From NCBI GenBank assembly GCA_937922045.1, contig CAKZXA010000076.1:1-64000 (forward strand): a stretch of 64,000 nucleotides of DNA. The letters are read 5' to 3'. Of the stretch, positions 41,724-52,300 are shown one piece after another. Numbering within the stretch: the stretch's first letter is position 1; the number at the start of each line of letters is the position of its first letter. Both the position numbers and the translations under genes were made by a program. Below the pieces are notes generated by a model. The model searched no databases. It worked only from the letters and a program-made list of their open reading frames with translations, and was not told where the DNA came from. The stretch comes from an uncultured Acidimicrobiales bacterium. GTDB lineage: Bacteria > Actinomycetota > Acidimicrobiia > Acidimicrobiales > SZUA-35.

Positions 41724-42284
41724 CTAGACCGATGCTCGGGGCTCTCGCCGCCTCGCGGTTAGCCATCGCTCAAAGCCGTCGAGCTGGCGGGCGAGCTGCT
41801 CCCGGTCGACGGGTCGGCTCATGTGCTGGGCCCCGATCAACATCGCCACCGCTATATGGGCAAGGTCGCTCGCCTCGTCGTTACCGATACCGAGCGCCGC
41901 GATCGATTCGGTGACTACCTGGATCCGTTCAGCGTCGACTCGACTCTGAACCGCAGCCGCGTAGTCGTCGGTTCGGGCCAGAGCACGTATAGCGCTCTCG
42001 GCCTCGTGGTGCAGGCCGACGACAAGGGGCTTAAGCCGATTGAGACGCTCAATCGGGTCGGCGATGTCGCGAGCATCCTCGACCGCAGGCTTGGCGTACT
42101 TGCTCTCCCAATCCACCAGAAACGCACGCATGAAATCAGGGCCACTCTCGAAGTGGTGGTAGAAGGACCCCTTCGTCACATCGAGCGCAGCACAGAGGTT
42201 AGCGATTGTCACACCGGTCACACCGTGGTCGGCGAGAAGGGCGAGGGCGACACGAAAGTATTCGTCCTTGGTTCTGGCTTCCAT
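41724..42284 (-). CDS. TetR-family regulator divergent from the Pfa operon
   Basis: A 186-residue TetR protein with HTH GVTIANLCAALDVTKGSFYHHFE (residues about 25-47; KGSFYHHF is diagnostic) and an all-helical ligand domain. ATG 42282-42284 has GGAGG 6 bases upstream. It is divergent from pfaD across 107 bases that carry two palindromes, one over the presumed pfa promoter. It is the obvious candidate regulator of the lipid-synthase operon. The inducer may be an acyl-CoA or lipid, as for many TetR proteins near fatty-acid genes (inference). Confidence 0.88.
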   Translation of the reverse strand: MEARTKDEYFRVALALLADHGVTGVTIANLCAALDVTKGSFYHHFESGPDFMRAFLVDWESKYAKPAVEDARDIADPIERLNRLKPLVVGLHHEAESAIRALARTDDYAAAVQSRVDAERIQVVTESIAALGIGNDEASDLAHIAVAMLIGAQHMSRPVDREQLARQLDGFERWLTARRREPRASV

Positions 42285-42332
42285 GATGAACCTCCGAACG
42301 GCACGTCGACAGATCTCCACGGTACCGCTTGC

Positions 42333-42352
42333 TTGGTCGACCCGCCGACCAA
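42333..42352. promoter_or_regulatory. Palindrome 1 in TetR-pfaD interval
   Basis: TTGGTCG-ACCCGC-CGACCAA: perfect 7-bp arms, centred about 60 bases from the TetR start. Candidate TetR operator. Confidence 0.5.
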
Positions 42353-42355
42353 CCA

Positions 42356-42391
42356 TTGGTGGTGTGCCATACTTTAAGGTATGGTGCGCCG
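42356..42391 (+). promoter_or_regulatory. Putative leaderless pfaD promoter with overlapping palindrome
   Basis: TTGGTG (42356-42361), an 18-nt spacer, and TATGGT (42380-42385) would place transcription start at or next to ATG 42392, which has no Shine-Dalgarno. CCATAC-TTTAAG-GTATGG (42367-42384) covers the -10 and could be a repressor site. Confidence 0.4.
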
Positions 42392-44011
42392 ATGGACATA
42401 GCGGTGAAGCACGAATCAGCCATCGCTGGGTGGGCCGCCACCGCCGCGCCTGCGTTCGGGGCAACCGAGATCCTCGGTGCGATCCAGCGAGTTCGCGAAG
42501 CCACCGCCGTCGTGACCGACCCCGCGACCGGCCGGGCCGGGATCGCTATCGACGGCACCCTCACTGCCGCACATCAGGCGGGGGCCTGGCCCGTAACCGC
42601 CGTTCTACCGCCGTTGTATCCCGAATGGCTTGGCGACCGCGGCTTCACAGAGATCCACGGAACCCGGTTTCCCTACGTCACCGGGGCGATGGCCAATGGC
42701 ATCGCTACCACCCATCTCGTCATCGAAACGGCTCGAGCTGGGTGTTTGGGATTCTTCGGTGCTGGCGGTCTGGCCTTCGAACGCGTGCGACATGCGGTCG
42801 ATGAGTTGGTCAGCGCCCTCGGCGAAACCGCTCCATGGGGATGCAACCTCATCCACTCACCGAACGAACCAGCGCTGGAAGCGGCGGTAGCGAACCTCTA
42901 CCTCGAACGCGGTGTTCGCCGGGTTTCCGCCGCGGCCTACATGGCTCTGACCCCCGCAATCGTTCGCTACGCCTACAGCGGCGTGCACCTCGACGGCCAC
43001 GGTGTCGTCCAACGACCAAACATGGTGTTGGCCAAGATCTCCCGTCCAGAGGTGGCCGCCCACTTCATGAACCCGGCCCCCGAGTCGCTGCTGGCACGTC
43101 TGGTCGCAACCGGCGAACTCACAGTCGCCGAGGCCCAGCTGGCCGCAACCCTCCCGGTAGCGGAGGATTTTGTCGTCGAAAGCGACAGTGGCGGCCATAC
43201 CGACAACCGCCCCCTGGGCCCCTTGTTCTCCGCCATCCAGTTCGTTCGCGACGATGTTTGCGCCAGGCGCGGCTACCACCGTCCGATCCGGCTTGGGGCG
43301 GCCGGAGGCATCGGTACGCCACAAGCCGTGGCTTCGGCATTCGCCCTCGGCGCATCCTTCGTTTTGACCGGCACCATCAACGAGTCCTGCGTCGAATCTG
43401 GGCTGTCATCAGAGGGCAAGGAGATGCTGGCTCAGGCTGGGCTCGCCGACATCGCAATGGCGCCTGCAGCCGACATGTTCGAACTCGGCGTCGATCTTCA
43501 GGTGTTGCAGCGCGGCACCATGTTCGCCCCCCGAGCCAAACAGCTCTACCGGCTCTACCGCGCCTATCCCTCGCTGGAGGCCATACCGGCCGACGAAGTC
43601 AGTGAACTCGAAACGAAAACGCTTGGGATGACCCTCGACGAGTGTTGGGCCTCGACCCGTACCTTCTGGATGGATCGCGACCCTGACGAGGTGGTCAAAG
43701 CGGAAGCCGATCCCCGCCACAAGATGGCCCTCACCTTCCGCAGTTACCTTGGACAGTCGAGCCGCTGGGCTATCGATGGACAATCCGACCGCCGCCTCGA
43801 CTATCAGATCTGGTGCGGACCAGCAATGGGGGCGTTCAATGCCTGGACCGAAGGATCGTTCCTTGCCGAACCCGCAAACCGCACCGTCTCACAGATCGCC
43901 AAAAACATGCTCGAAGGCGCGGCTGTCTTGACCCGCGCTCAGCAGCTCCGAAGCTACGGCGTAGCGATTCCCGCCGCGGCCTTCAACTACCGACCCCGCC
44001 CCCTCGACTGA
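42392..44011 (+). CDS. pfaD: PfaD-like trans-acting enoyl reductase
   Basis: A 539-residue FMN-dependent enoyl reductase of the PUFA-synthase PfaD type (nitronate-monooxygenase/FabK-like TIM barrel). Signature stretches are PYVTGAMANGIATTHLV, AGCLGFFGAGGL, ESDSGGHTDNRPLGPL (flavin region), RLGAAGGIGTPQAVASA and GASFVLTGTINESCVESGLS. In PUFA synthases it reduces trans-enoyl-ACP during chain growth. It is the first gene of the operon; pfaA starts 13 bases after it. ATG 42392 is chosen because the upstream in-frame extension lies over the promoter-like element. Family certain; product of the pathway unknown. Confidence 0.92.
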   Translation: MDIAVKHESAIAGWAATAAPAFGATEILGAIQRVREATAVVTDPATGRAGIAIDGTLTAAHQAGAWPVTAVLPPLYPEWLGDRGFTEIHGTRFPYVTGAMANGIATTHLVIETARAGCLGFFGAGGLAFERVRHAVDELVSALGETAPWGCNLIHSPNEPALEAAVANLYLERGVRRVSAAAYMALTPAIVRYAYSGVHLDGHGVVQRPNMVLAKISRPEVAAHFMNPAPESLLARLVATGELTVAEAQLAATLPVAEDFVVESDSGGHTDNRPLGPLFSAIQFVRDDVCARRGYHRPIRLGAAGGIGTPQAVASAFALGASFVLTGTINESCVESGLSSEGKEMLAQAGLADIAMAPAADMFELGVDLQVLQRGTMFAPRAKQLYRLYRAYPSLEAIPADEVSELETKTLGMTLDECWASTRTFWMDRDPDEVVKAEADPRHKMALTFRSYLGQSSRWAIDGQSDRRLDYQIWCGPAMGAFNAWTEGSFLAEPANRTVSQIAKNMLEGAAVLTRAQQLRSYGVAIPAAAFNYRPRPLD

Positions 44012-44024
44012 TTCGGCTCATCTC

Positions 44025-47000
44025 TTGCACCACAACCACGACTCCAAGCGCCCACCGATCGCCGTCGTTGGCGTGTCGGCCCTGTTTCCTGGATCTGTCG
44101 ATTCGACAGGATTTTGGGACGACATTCTTCGCGGCACCGATCGCATGAGCGCGGTACCGGCCAGCCATTGGTTGATCGATGACCACTACGATCCGGACAT
44201 GCTGGCGCCGGACAAGACCTACGGGCGTCGTGGTGGCTTTCTCGACCCAATCGACCTTGACCTCATGAAGTTCGGCATCCCTCCGGTGGCGGTTCCGACC
44301 ACCGACACAGCCCAGCTGCTCGCCCTCATCGTGGCCCAACGAGTACTCGACGACGCGGTCACCGGGCAGTTCACCGAGCTCGACCGCACTCGAGCCTCGG
44401 TGATCCTCGGCGTCACCTCGGGCCAGGAACTTCTCGGTGCGATGGCCAGCAGAATGAATCGACCGATGTGGCTGCAAGGTATGCGGCGCGCCGGTGTGCC
44501 CGAAGACGTCGCCCTCGAAGCATGTGAACAGATCGCCGACCTACACCCAGCGTGGCAGGAGAGCACGTTTCCTGGGCTCCTCGGGAATGTGGTGGCGGGG
44601 CGTATCGCCAATCGCCTCGACCTCGGAGGTACCAACTGTGTGACCGACGCGGCATGCGCCTCATCGTTCTCAGCGTTGTCGATGGGGGTCAATGAGCTTT
44701 ACCTCGGCGACAGCGATCTCGTCATCGCTGGCGGCGTCGACACGATGAACGACATCTTCATGTACATGTGCTTTTCAAAGACACCAGCATTGTCGCCGTC
44801 CGAAGACATCCGCCCCTTCTCCGACAAGGCCGACGGCACGATGCTCGGCGAAGGCATCGGGATGGTTGCGCTCAAGAGACTCGAAGACGCCGAGCGAGAC
44901 GGCAACCACATCTACTGCATCGTCAATGCCGTCGGTGCCAGCTCCGATGGCCGCTCAAAGAGCGTCTACGCACCGGTCTCTGAGGGCCAAGCGCGAGCGC
45001 TCACGAACACGTATGCGAAGGCCGGCTATCAGCCCGACACGGTCGAACTGGTCGAGGCTCATGGCACCGGCACCGTGGCCGGCGATGCCGCAGAGTTCGG
45101 TGGTCTTGAATTGGCCTTCGACCGTTCCGGCCGCGTCGATCGCCAATGGTGCTCCCTCGGTTCGGTGAAGAGCCAGATCGGACACACAAAGGCAGCGGCC
45201 GGCGCCGCTGGTCTCGTCAAGGTCATTATGGCCCTGCACCATAAGGTGCTGCCGCAAACAGCAAAGATCGACCAACCAAATCCGAAGCTCGATCTCGAGG
45301 CCTCTCCCTTTCACCTCAACACCATGACGCGGCCATGGGTGCGAGGATCAAACCACGAGCGCCGGGGCTCGGTGAGTTCGTTCGGTTTCGGCGGCTCCAA
45401 CTTCCACGTCGCCATGTCGGAGTATGTCGGTTCTGGTGTCCGCGCCCCTCGTCTTCGCACGACCGACGCTGAGCTCGTCGTGCTCCAGGGCACCGACGGC
45501 AGCGACATCATGGCCCAGGCCCGTGAACATCTGGCGGCCTGCTCAGCCGGCGGATACCTCGCGTGGCTCGCCCACTCGACCCAGGCGGCGTATGACCCGA
45601 GCGCCAACGCTCGGCTCGCCCTCGTCGCTGTTGACGCTACGGATCTTGAGACCAAGCTCGGTGCCGCCATCGACCGCATCGCCGCCGACCCAGCAGCCGC
45701 CTTCTCAACCCCAACAAGGGTGCACTACGGCCTGGGCGCCCACCGTGGTGATGTCGCCTTCGTCTTCCCTGGGCAGGGCAGTCAGTACCTGCATATGGGG
45801 TCTGGTCTCGCCACCCATTTCGATCAGGCCATCAAGCCGTGGAATGTAGCCGCTGACCTCGACGGGGACGGCGACACGTTGCAGGGCGTGGTGTTCCCGG
45901 TTCCACGTTTCGAGGAGAACGCCGCTGAACAGCAGGCCGAGAGGCTGACGGCCACCCGCTGGGCCCAACCCGCCATTGGGGCGACAAGCCTCAGCTACCT
46001 ACGCATGCTGCGACAGATCGGGCTTGAGGCCGCACACGTCGGTGGCCATAGTTTCGGTGAGATCACCGCTCTACATGCCGCTGGTGTTTTCTCTGAGGTC
46101 GACATGCTGCGCGTGGCGCGGCGGCGCGGGGAGCTGATGGCTGAGGCCGCACAGACCCCCGGATCGATGACGGCTGTGGCTGCAACCATCGACGAGGTGC
46201 GGACCCTCGTTCAACAATCGGGGATCGACGTTGTCGTGGCCAACCACAACCACCACGGCCAGGTGGTTCTCTCCGGACCAACGACAGCGATCGACGAGGT
46301 CGAAGGCGTGCTCGGTTCCGCCGGGCTAACGTTCAAGCGTCTGCCGGTGGCGACAGCCTTCCACTCCCCTGTCGTCAGCGCGGCGAGTGGAGCCTTCACC
46401 CGATCACTCGACTCGATCAGCGTCGAACCGGCCACGATCCCGGTCTACGCCAACGAGACGGCCGCCGTCTACCCGATCGGCGGCGCGGAGGTCCGCAATC
46501 AGCTCGGTCGTCAACTCGCCAACCCTGTCCGCTTCGTTGAAATGATTCAAGCAATGCACGACAACGGTGCCCGCACCTTTGTTGAGGTCGGCCCAGGATC
46601 GACCCTCACCGGTCTCGTCGACCGCATCCTCGACGAAAGCGACTACAGCGCCATTGCTCTCGACAAGAAGAAGGCATCCGGCTTGGGCGCCTTCCTCGGG
46701 GGTCTGGCCCAGCTTGCAGCCCGCGGTGTCGCCATGGACCTCGGTTCGCTCTGGAAGGAATACGCCGACGTCGAGAACCCAGCCGAAGTCGTCGCTCCGA
46801 AGCTCACTATTGCCATCAACGGGGCCAATCATGGCAAGCCGTACCCACCTGCAGACCTCGGCGAGCTCGTCGGCCCAAACGTCACCGCTCCAAAGACCAT
46901 CGCTAGCCACGATCCACCGACTCCCCCAGCACCTGCCCCCACCCCTGTCACACCTCAACCTGTTCCTGAACCTGTTCCTGCCCCGCTCGCCGTAGCGGCC

Positions 47001-49304
47001 CCAACAACTGATCGGACCCAACCCATGGTCACGAGCCAAACCTCTGTCCCTGTACCCGCCGCCGTCCATGCCAACGGTGCTGCCCCGAGCACCGGGGTTC
47101 TCGCTGCCTACCAGTCGGTACAAGAACACACCGCTGAGGCCCACGCCGAGTATCTCCGCTCCACTGCCCTGGCCCACACCGCCTTCATGACCGCTGCCCA
47201 GCAAGGCCTCGCGGTTCTTGGCCAGCTTGCAGGTGGCTCCGGCGCGGCACCCCCCACCGTTCCCGCACCACCGCCCCTCGCCCCCGTAATCTCTCCTGCA
47301 CCTCCACCAACACCTGCACCAACACCTCCCCCGGCTCCGGTCCACGTTCCAGTTCCCCCTCCACGTCCCTCGGCTCCGGTTGCGGCATCCGCCCCGGCGC
47401 CGACGGTCGCTGCCGCCCCGGCGCCTCTCACACCCACACCTGTACCCGCACCTGTCATCTCTGCACCAGCGCCTTTACCGATCGCCACTCCGGCGCCTAG
47501 CGGACAAGCGTTGACCTCCGACGAACTTATGGCGCTGCTGTTGTCGGTGGTTGCCGACAAGACCGGGTATCCATCGGAGATGTTGACGATGGAGATGGAA
47601 CTCGAAGGTGACCTCGGTATCGACTCCATCAAGCGGGTCGAGATCCTTAGCGCCATGCAGGACGAGGTCCCGACGTTACCCGAGGTCGATACGTCTGTGA
47701 TGGCAGAGCTGATAACGCTCGGCCAGATCGTCGACTACATGTTCGGCCAAATCAAGGGAGGTGACACGCCCCCTTTTGATGGTGGGGCAACCGCCCCCGC
47801 TGCCATCATGTCTACTGCCGTCACGCCCGCTCCGCTCGGCCGGTTCCGACTCCGCTCTGTGGCGGCGCACGCAAGCGGCGAACCGCTGCCGGGCCTCCGA
47901 GGTTCAACCATCGCCGTCGTCGACGACGGTACCGGCATAGCTCCAGCCCTCGCCACCTTGCTCGTGGCCGCAGGCATCTCCGCCACCGTGGCCGAAACGG
48001 TCGACAACTCGGTCGATGGGGCCATCTTCCTCGGAGGCCTCCGGCCAATCGCAACAGTCGACGACGCGTTGGCGGTGAACCGTCAGGCCTTCGTCATCGC
48101 TCGGTCACTAGCAACGGGTCCTAAACCGGCGCGCCTACTCGTCACCGTGTCCGATCTCGGAGGCGACTTCGGCATCGGTAAACCCAACCACCTTCATGCC
48201 TGGAGTGCTGGGCTCACAGCACTCATCCGAACCGCAGCGATCGAGTGGCCAGATGCCAGCCTGCGGGCCATTGACATCGACCATGCCGATAGCGACGCTG
48301 GCGCCATCGCCGCGGCGATCGCTGAAGAGTTGCTCACCGGGGGCACCGAGCTCGAGATCGGTCTCGCGGCCGACGGCAGGCGGACGACGCTGCAAAGCGA
48401 ACCAGCGGCCGTCTCGGTGGGATCGTGCCCACTAGGCGCCTCCGACGTCGTGGTCGTGTCGGGAGGTGGCCGAGGTGTCACCGCCGCCACAATGATCGAA
48501 CTGGCCCGGGCATCGGGCGCAACCTTCGTACTGCTCGGACGGTCAGCGCTGGCCGACGAGCCTCCATCTTGCGCAACCGCCACCAACGATGCCGAGCTCA
48601 AGAAGGTCTTGCTCGCGGAGGCAACCGCCTCAGACACACCCATCACGCCGCCAGAGTTGGCTCGCCGATCCTCACAGATCCTGGCGGCCCGGGAGGTTCG
48701 CCAAACGCTGGCCGCCATCGAGGAAACCGGTGGACGGGCGCACTACGTCCCCGTCGACATCACCGATCGCGAGGCTGTCGCGACGACGTTGGACTCGGTG
48801 CGAGCGGAACGAGGACCGATCACCGCTGTCGTCCACGGCGCTGGCGTGCTCGCCGACAAGCTGATCGCCGACAAGTCTGACGCCGCCTTCGCCTCCGTTT
48901 TCGACACAAAGGTTCTCGGCCTTCGAGTGCTACTCGACACGACTCGCCACGATTCGTTGAAGGTGCTGTGCCTGTTCTCATCGGTCGCAGCCCGCACGGG
49001 GAACCGAGGCCAGGTCGACTACGCAATGGCCAACGAAATCTTGAACAAGGTCGCAGTCGCAGAGCACGTTCGCCGAGGGTCGGGTTGTGTCGTCAAATCA
49101 TTCGGGTGGGGGCCCTGGGATGGCGGCATGGTCAGCCCCTCGCTCAAGGCTCACTTCGAGGCGATGGGCACAACGCTCATCCCTCTCGATGCTGGATCTC
49201 GCATGCTGGTCGACGAGCTCTCAAGCCCGCAGACCGATGAGGTCGAACTCGTTATCGGTGGCGGCGTGCTCCCAGCCAGCATCGTGACTTCCGGGCATTC
49301 GTGA
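44025..49304 (+). CDS. pfaA: PfaA-like PUFA/polyketide synthase subunit: KS-AT-ACP-KR
   Basis: A 1759-residue type I iterative synthase subunit. KS (about 10-450): Cys211 in DAACASSF, His in VEAHGTGTVAGD and GSVKSQIGHTKAAAG. AT (about 575-880): FVFPGQGSQYLHMG and GGHSFGE with Ser676. A Pro/Ala linker follows (about 960-1160). A single ACP (about 1165-1245) has DLGIDSIKRVEIL with Ser1201 as the phosphopantetheine site. KR (about 1270-1755): VVSGGGRGVT, Ser1653 and Tyr1666 (VDYAMAN). Known PUFA synthases carry four to nine tandem ACPs; one is unusual. The KR ends the protein, and no DH follows. The start is TTG 44025, 13 bases after pfaD. Confidence 0.94.
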   Translation: MHHNHDSKRPPIAVVGVSALFPGSVDSTGFWDDILRGTDRMSAVPASHWLIDDHYDPDMLAPDKTYGRRGGFLDPIDLDLMKFGIPPVAVPTTDTAQLLALIVAQRVLDDAVTGQFTELDRTRASVILGVTSGQELLGAMASRMNRPMWLQGMRRAGVPEDVALEACEQIADLHPAWQESTFPGLLGNVVAGRIANRLDLGGTNCVTDAACASSFSALSMGVNELYLGDSDLVIAGGVDTMNDIFMYMCFSKTPALSPSEDIRPFSDKADGTMLGEGIGMVALKRLEDAERDGNHIYCIVNAVGASSDGRSKSVYAPVSEGQARALTNTYAKAGYQPDTVELVEAHGTGTVAGDAAEFGGLELAFDRSGRVDRQWCSLGSVKSQIGHTKAAAGAAGLVKVIMALHHKVLPQTAKIDQPNPKLDLEASPFHLNTMTRPWVRGSNHERRGSVSSFGFGGSNFHVAMSEYVGSGVRAPRLRTTDAELVVLQGTDGSDIMAQAREHLAACSAGGYLAWLAHSTQAAYDPSANARLALVAVDATDLETKLGAAIDRIAADPAAAFSTPTRVHYGLGAHRGDVAFVFPGQGSQYLHMGSGLATHFDQAIKPWNVAADLDGDGDTLQGVVFPVPRFEENAAEQQAERLTATRWAQPAIGATSLSYLRMLRQIGLEAAHVGGHSFGEITALHAAGVFSEVDMLRVARRRGELMAEAAQTPGSMTAVAATIDEVRTLVQQSGIDVVVANHNHHGQVVLSGPTTAIDEVEGVLGSAGLTFKRLPVATAFHSPVVSAASGAFTRSLDSISVEPATIPVYANETAAVYPIGGAEVRNQLGRQLANPVRFVEMIQAMHDNGARTFVEVGPGSTLTGLVDRILDESDYSAIALDKKKASGLGAFLGGLAQLAARGVAMDLGSLWKEYADVENPAEVVAPKLTIAINGANHGKPYPPADLGELVGPNVTAPKTIASHDPPTPPAPAPTPVTPQPVPEPVPAPLAVAAPTTDRTQPMVTSQTSVPVPAAVHANGAAPSTGVLAAYQSVQEHTAEAHAEYLRSTALAHTAFMTAAQQGLAVLGQLAGGSGAAPPTVPAPPPLAPVISPAPPPTPAPTPPPAPVHVPVPPPRPSAPVAASAPAPTVAAAPAPLTPTPVPAPVISAPAPLPIATPAPSGQALTSDELMALLLSVVADKTGYPSEMLTMEMELEGDLGIDSIKRVEILSAMQDEVPTLPEVDTSVMAELITLGQIVDYMFGQIKGGDTPPFDGGATAPAAIMSTAVTPAPLGRFRLRSVAAHASGEPLPGLRGSTIAVVDDGTGIAPALATLLVAAGISATVAETVDNSVDGAIFLGGLRPIATVDDALAVNRQAFVIARSLATGPKPARLLVTVSDLGGDFGIGKPNHLHAWSAGLTALIRTAAIEWPDASLRAIDIDHADSDAGAIAAAIAEELLTGGTELEIGLAADGRRTTLQSEPAAVSVGSCPLGASDVVVVSGGGRGVTAATMIELARASGATFVLLGRSALADEPPSCATATNDAELKKVLLAEATASDTPITPPELARRSSQILAAREVRQTLAAIEETGGRAHYVPVDITDREAVATTLDSVRAERGPITAVVHGAGVLADKLIADKSDAAFASVFDTKVLGLRVLLDTTRHDSLKVLCLFSSVAARTGNRGQVDYAMANEILNKVAVAEHVRRGSGCVVKSFGWGPWDGGMVSPSLKAHFEAMGTTLIPLDAGSRMLVDELSSPQTDEVELVIGGGVLPASIVTSGHS

Positions 49305-49317
49305 CGAGGGCTTATCC

Positions 49318-52300
49318 GTGACATCGTTTCCCCCAATCGCCATCGTTGGCCGAGCCTGCCTCCTACCGGGAGCTTCGAATCCCGACGAACTTTGGCAGGC
49401 GGTCGTCGAGGGCCGCGACCTTGTGACTCGCGTTCCGCACGATCGATGGGGCATCGCGCCCAACGACGTTCTGTGCGAAGGCCCGGCCGACAGCGCCGAC
49501 CGCACATGGTCCGATCGCGGCGGCTACGTGCAGGGATTCGAATCACTCTTCGATCCGGAGGGTTTCGCCATTAGCGCCGAGGAGATCCGATCCCTCGACC
49601 CGGTCTTCCAATGGACGTTCCATACCGCCAGAGCAGCTCTCCAAGACGCTGGCCATGCCGACGCCGATCCGCAACGCTTCGGCGCTGTGCTCGGCAACCT
49701 GTCGTTTCCGTCGGCCGGTATGGCTGCCTTCGTCGAAGCGACAACGATCGCCCGTGTTGCCGGCTATGGTCCTGACGCGCTGGCCGCCGCCAACGTCGCA
49801 CCGGCCGATCCCCGCAACCGCTTTACCTCCGGGCTGCCCGCACTTCTTCTGGAGCGTGCCCTTGGGCTCGGCGGCGGCGCTTACGCGCTCGATGCTGCCT
49901 GTGCCAGCAGCTTGTACGCCATCAAGCTCGCCTGCGACCGCCTTCACGATGGCGACGCCGACCTCATGCTCGCAGGCGCCGTCAACTGCGCCGATGATCT
50001 CTGCATCCATCTCGGCTTCTCAGCCCTGACCGCGATGAGCCGCACCGGCCAATCGCGCCCATTTCACGCCGACGCCGATGGCCTCGTCCCGGCAGAGGGC
50101 TGCGCCTTCGTGGCCCTGCGACGCCTCGATGACGCCATGCGGGACGGTGATGTCATCCACGGAGTCATCCGCAGCGTAGGACTCTCGAACGACGGGCGAG
50201 GGCGCGGGATGCTCGTACCGTCGAGCGACGGCCAGGTACGGGCCATGAGCGCCGCTCTCCGCATCGCTCGGCTCGAGGCGGTCGACGTTTCCCTGCTCGA
50301 GTGCCATGCAACCGGCACCGTGGTCGGAGACGCTACCGAGATTCGTTCGTCGGCATCTGTCTATGAAGGCTGCGAGGGCCTGCCGATTGGCTCCCTGAAG
50401 TCAAATACCGGTCACCTCATCACCGCGGCCGGTGTTGCTGGTCTCATCAAGGTGATCGAGGCGATGCGGCACGAAGTCCGGCCGCCGACTATTCATGCCG
50501 ACGAGCCCATCGCCGATCTTGAGGCCTCGCCATTCCGCCTCCTGACGCAGGCTGAACCCTGGGATCGAAGCACCATCCGCGACGGCGTGCTTCGGGCTGG
50601 CGTGTCGGCCTTCGGCTTCGGCGGCAACAACGCTCACCTGCTTGTGGAAGAACCAACGCCGGTCGGCTCACCGGCAGCGCCACCGCCGGTACCACCGCCG
50701 ATGCCAGGCTTGGGGGTGCCGATCGCGATCGTCGGTATCGGCGTAACTGCGGCATCAGCGGTCGGACGCCAGGCCTTTACTGAAACGCTTCTGACCAACG
50801 TTTCGTGCCTCGATGAGAACGGCGTGGGAACGATGCCACCGGTCTCGCTCGACCTCGCCGTGCAGAAGTTCCCGCCCAACGATCTCGACAAGACGCTGGT
50901 CCAGCAACTCGCCATGTTGCAGGTCACCCACGAGGCGGTCGCTGATACCCCGACCCTCCGTCCGGCGTCGACCGGCGTTTACGTTGGTATGGGGACCGAT
51001 GCTGAGGCCGCTCGCTTCGGTGTTCGCTGGCGCTTGGCGACTCGCGGCATTGCCTGGGGCCAATCCGGCGAGTGGATCGCCGATGCTCGTGACCATGTGG
51101 GCCCTGTGCTCGATGCACCGGCGGTGCTCGGCACGATGCCGAATATCGTGGCCAATCGTCTGAACAGCCAGTTCGACTTTGCCGGACCGAGTTTCACGGT
51201 GAGTTCAGAAGAACACAGTGGGCTCGATGCGTTCCGTATAGCGACAAGAGCGCTCAAGGCACGTGAACTCGATGCCGCCATTGTTGGTGCTGTCGACCTG
51301 TCGTGCGAGCCCATTCACCGGGCGGCGGCAGCAAGCTGTCTCCATGATGATCGCCAAACTCCCGGTGACGCGGCTGTAGCGATCGTCCTCAAACGGCTCG
51401 ATGACGCCGAACGAGACGGTGACACCATCTACGCGCTTGTTCCCGGCGGCCGCCATGACGAGCATGGGGTTCGCCAAGACGACCGCCCCGACCTGACGCT
51501 CGGACTCAGCGCCACGGCCACGAGTATTGTCAAACAGTTTGGCCACGCCCATGCCGCCAGCGGACTGGTCCATACAGCGGCCGCTGCGATCCTTCTGCAC
51601 CATCGCACCGGACTGGGGAACGTACCGTTGCTCGCCTCGAATCCAGCGAGTGGTAGCGGACTCCCCGATGGTGCCGGCCCCCGTACCATCGCTGTCGAAG
51701 TCGACGCGATGGAAGGCGTCGCCGCCCGGTCACTACTGCTGGTCGAGGCGAGTAGACACCCCGGGCCAGGCCGCACGAACGCACCCCGTCTCCACATCTT
51801 TTCCGGAGCGGATGATGCTGCCGTGCTCAGGAGCCTCGATGCAGGCGACGAGACCAACATTGGACCTGCCCGGCTGGTGATCGTTGCCGACGGGGATGAC
51901 CAATTGCGCCAGCGAACCGCTCGGGCGCGACGCCACATCGAGGACGGCCACCCTCCGGGGGAGGGAGTACGGTTCCAACGACAACCTCTCGAAGGCGAGC
52001 TGGCTTTCGTGTTCACAGCAGCCGGTGCCGCCTACGCCGGCATGGGCGCTCAACTCCTGCGAGCGATTCCGGAGTGCGCTGACGTCGTCGCTGAATCATT
52101 CCCGCTTGGAGAAACCGCCTCGTGGGTATACGGCGATCCTCACTATGAGCCAACACCGAGCGACTTCCTTTGGGGCACATCATTGTTGAGCTCCGCGCAC
52201 ACACATCTCACCCGTCAGATACTCGCTCTGAAGCCGACCGCAGCCATCGGGTATTCGTCGGGCGAGAGCAACAGTCTCTTCGCTTTCGGCATCTGGTCTG

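Noticed and set aside
46404-47345. 313-codon Gly/Arg/Trp-rich minus-strand ORF
   Set aside because: It is the antisense of the Pro/Ala-rich linker and AT of the PfaA-like protein; composition is explained by that.
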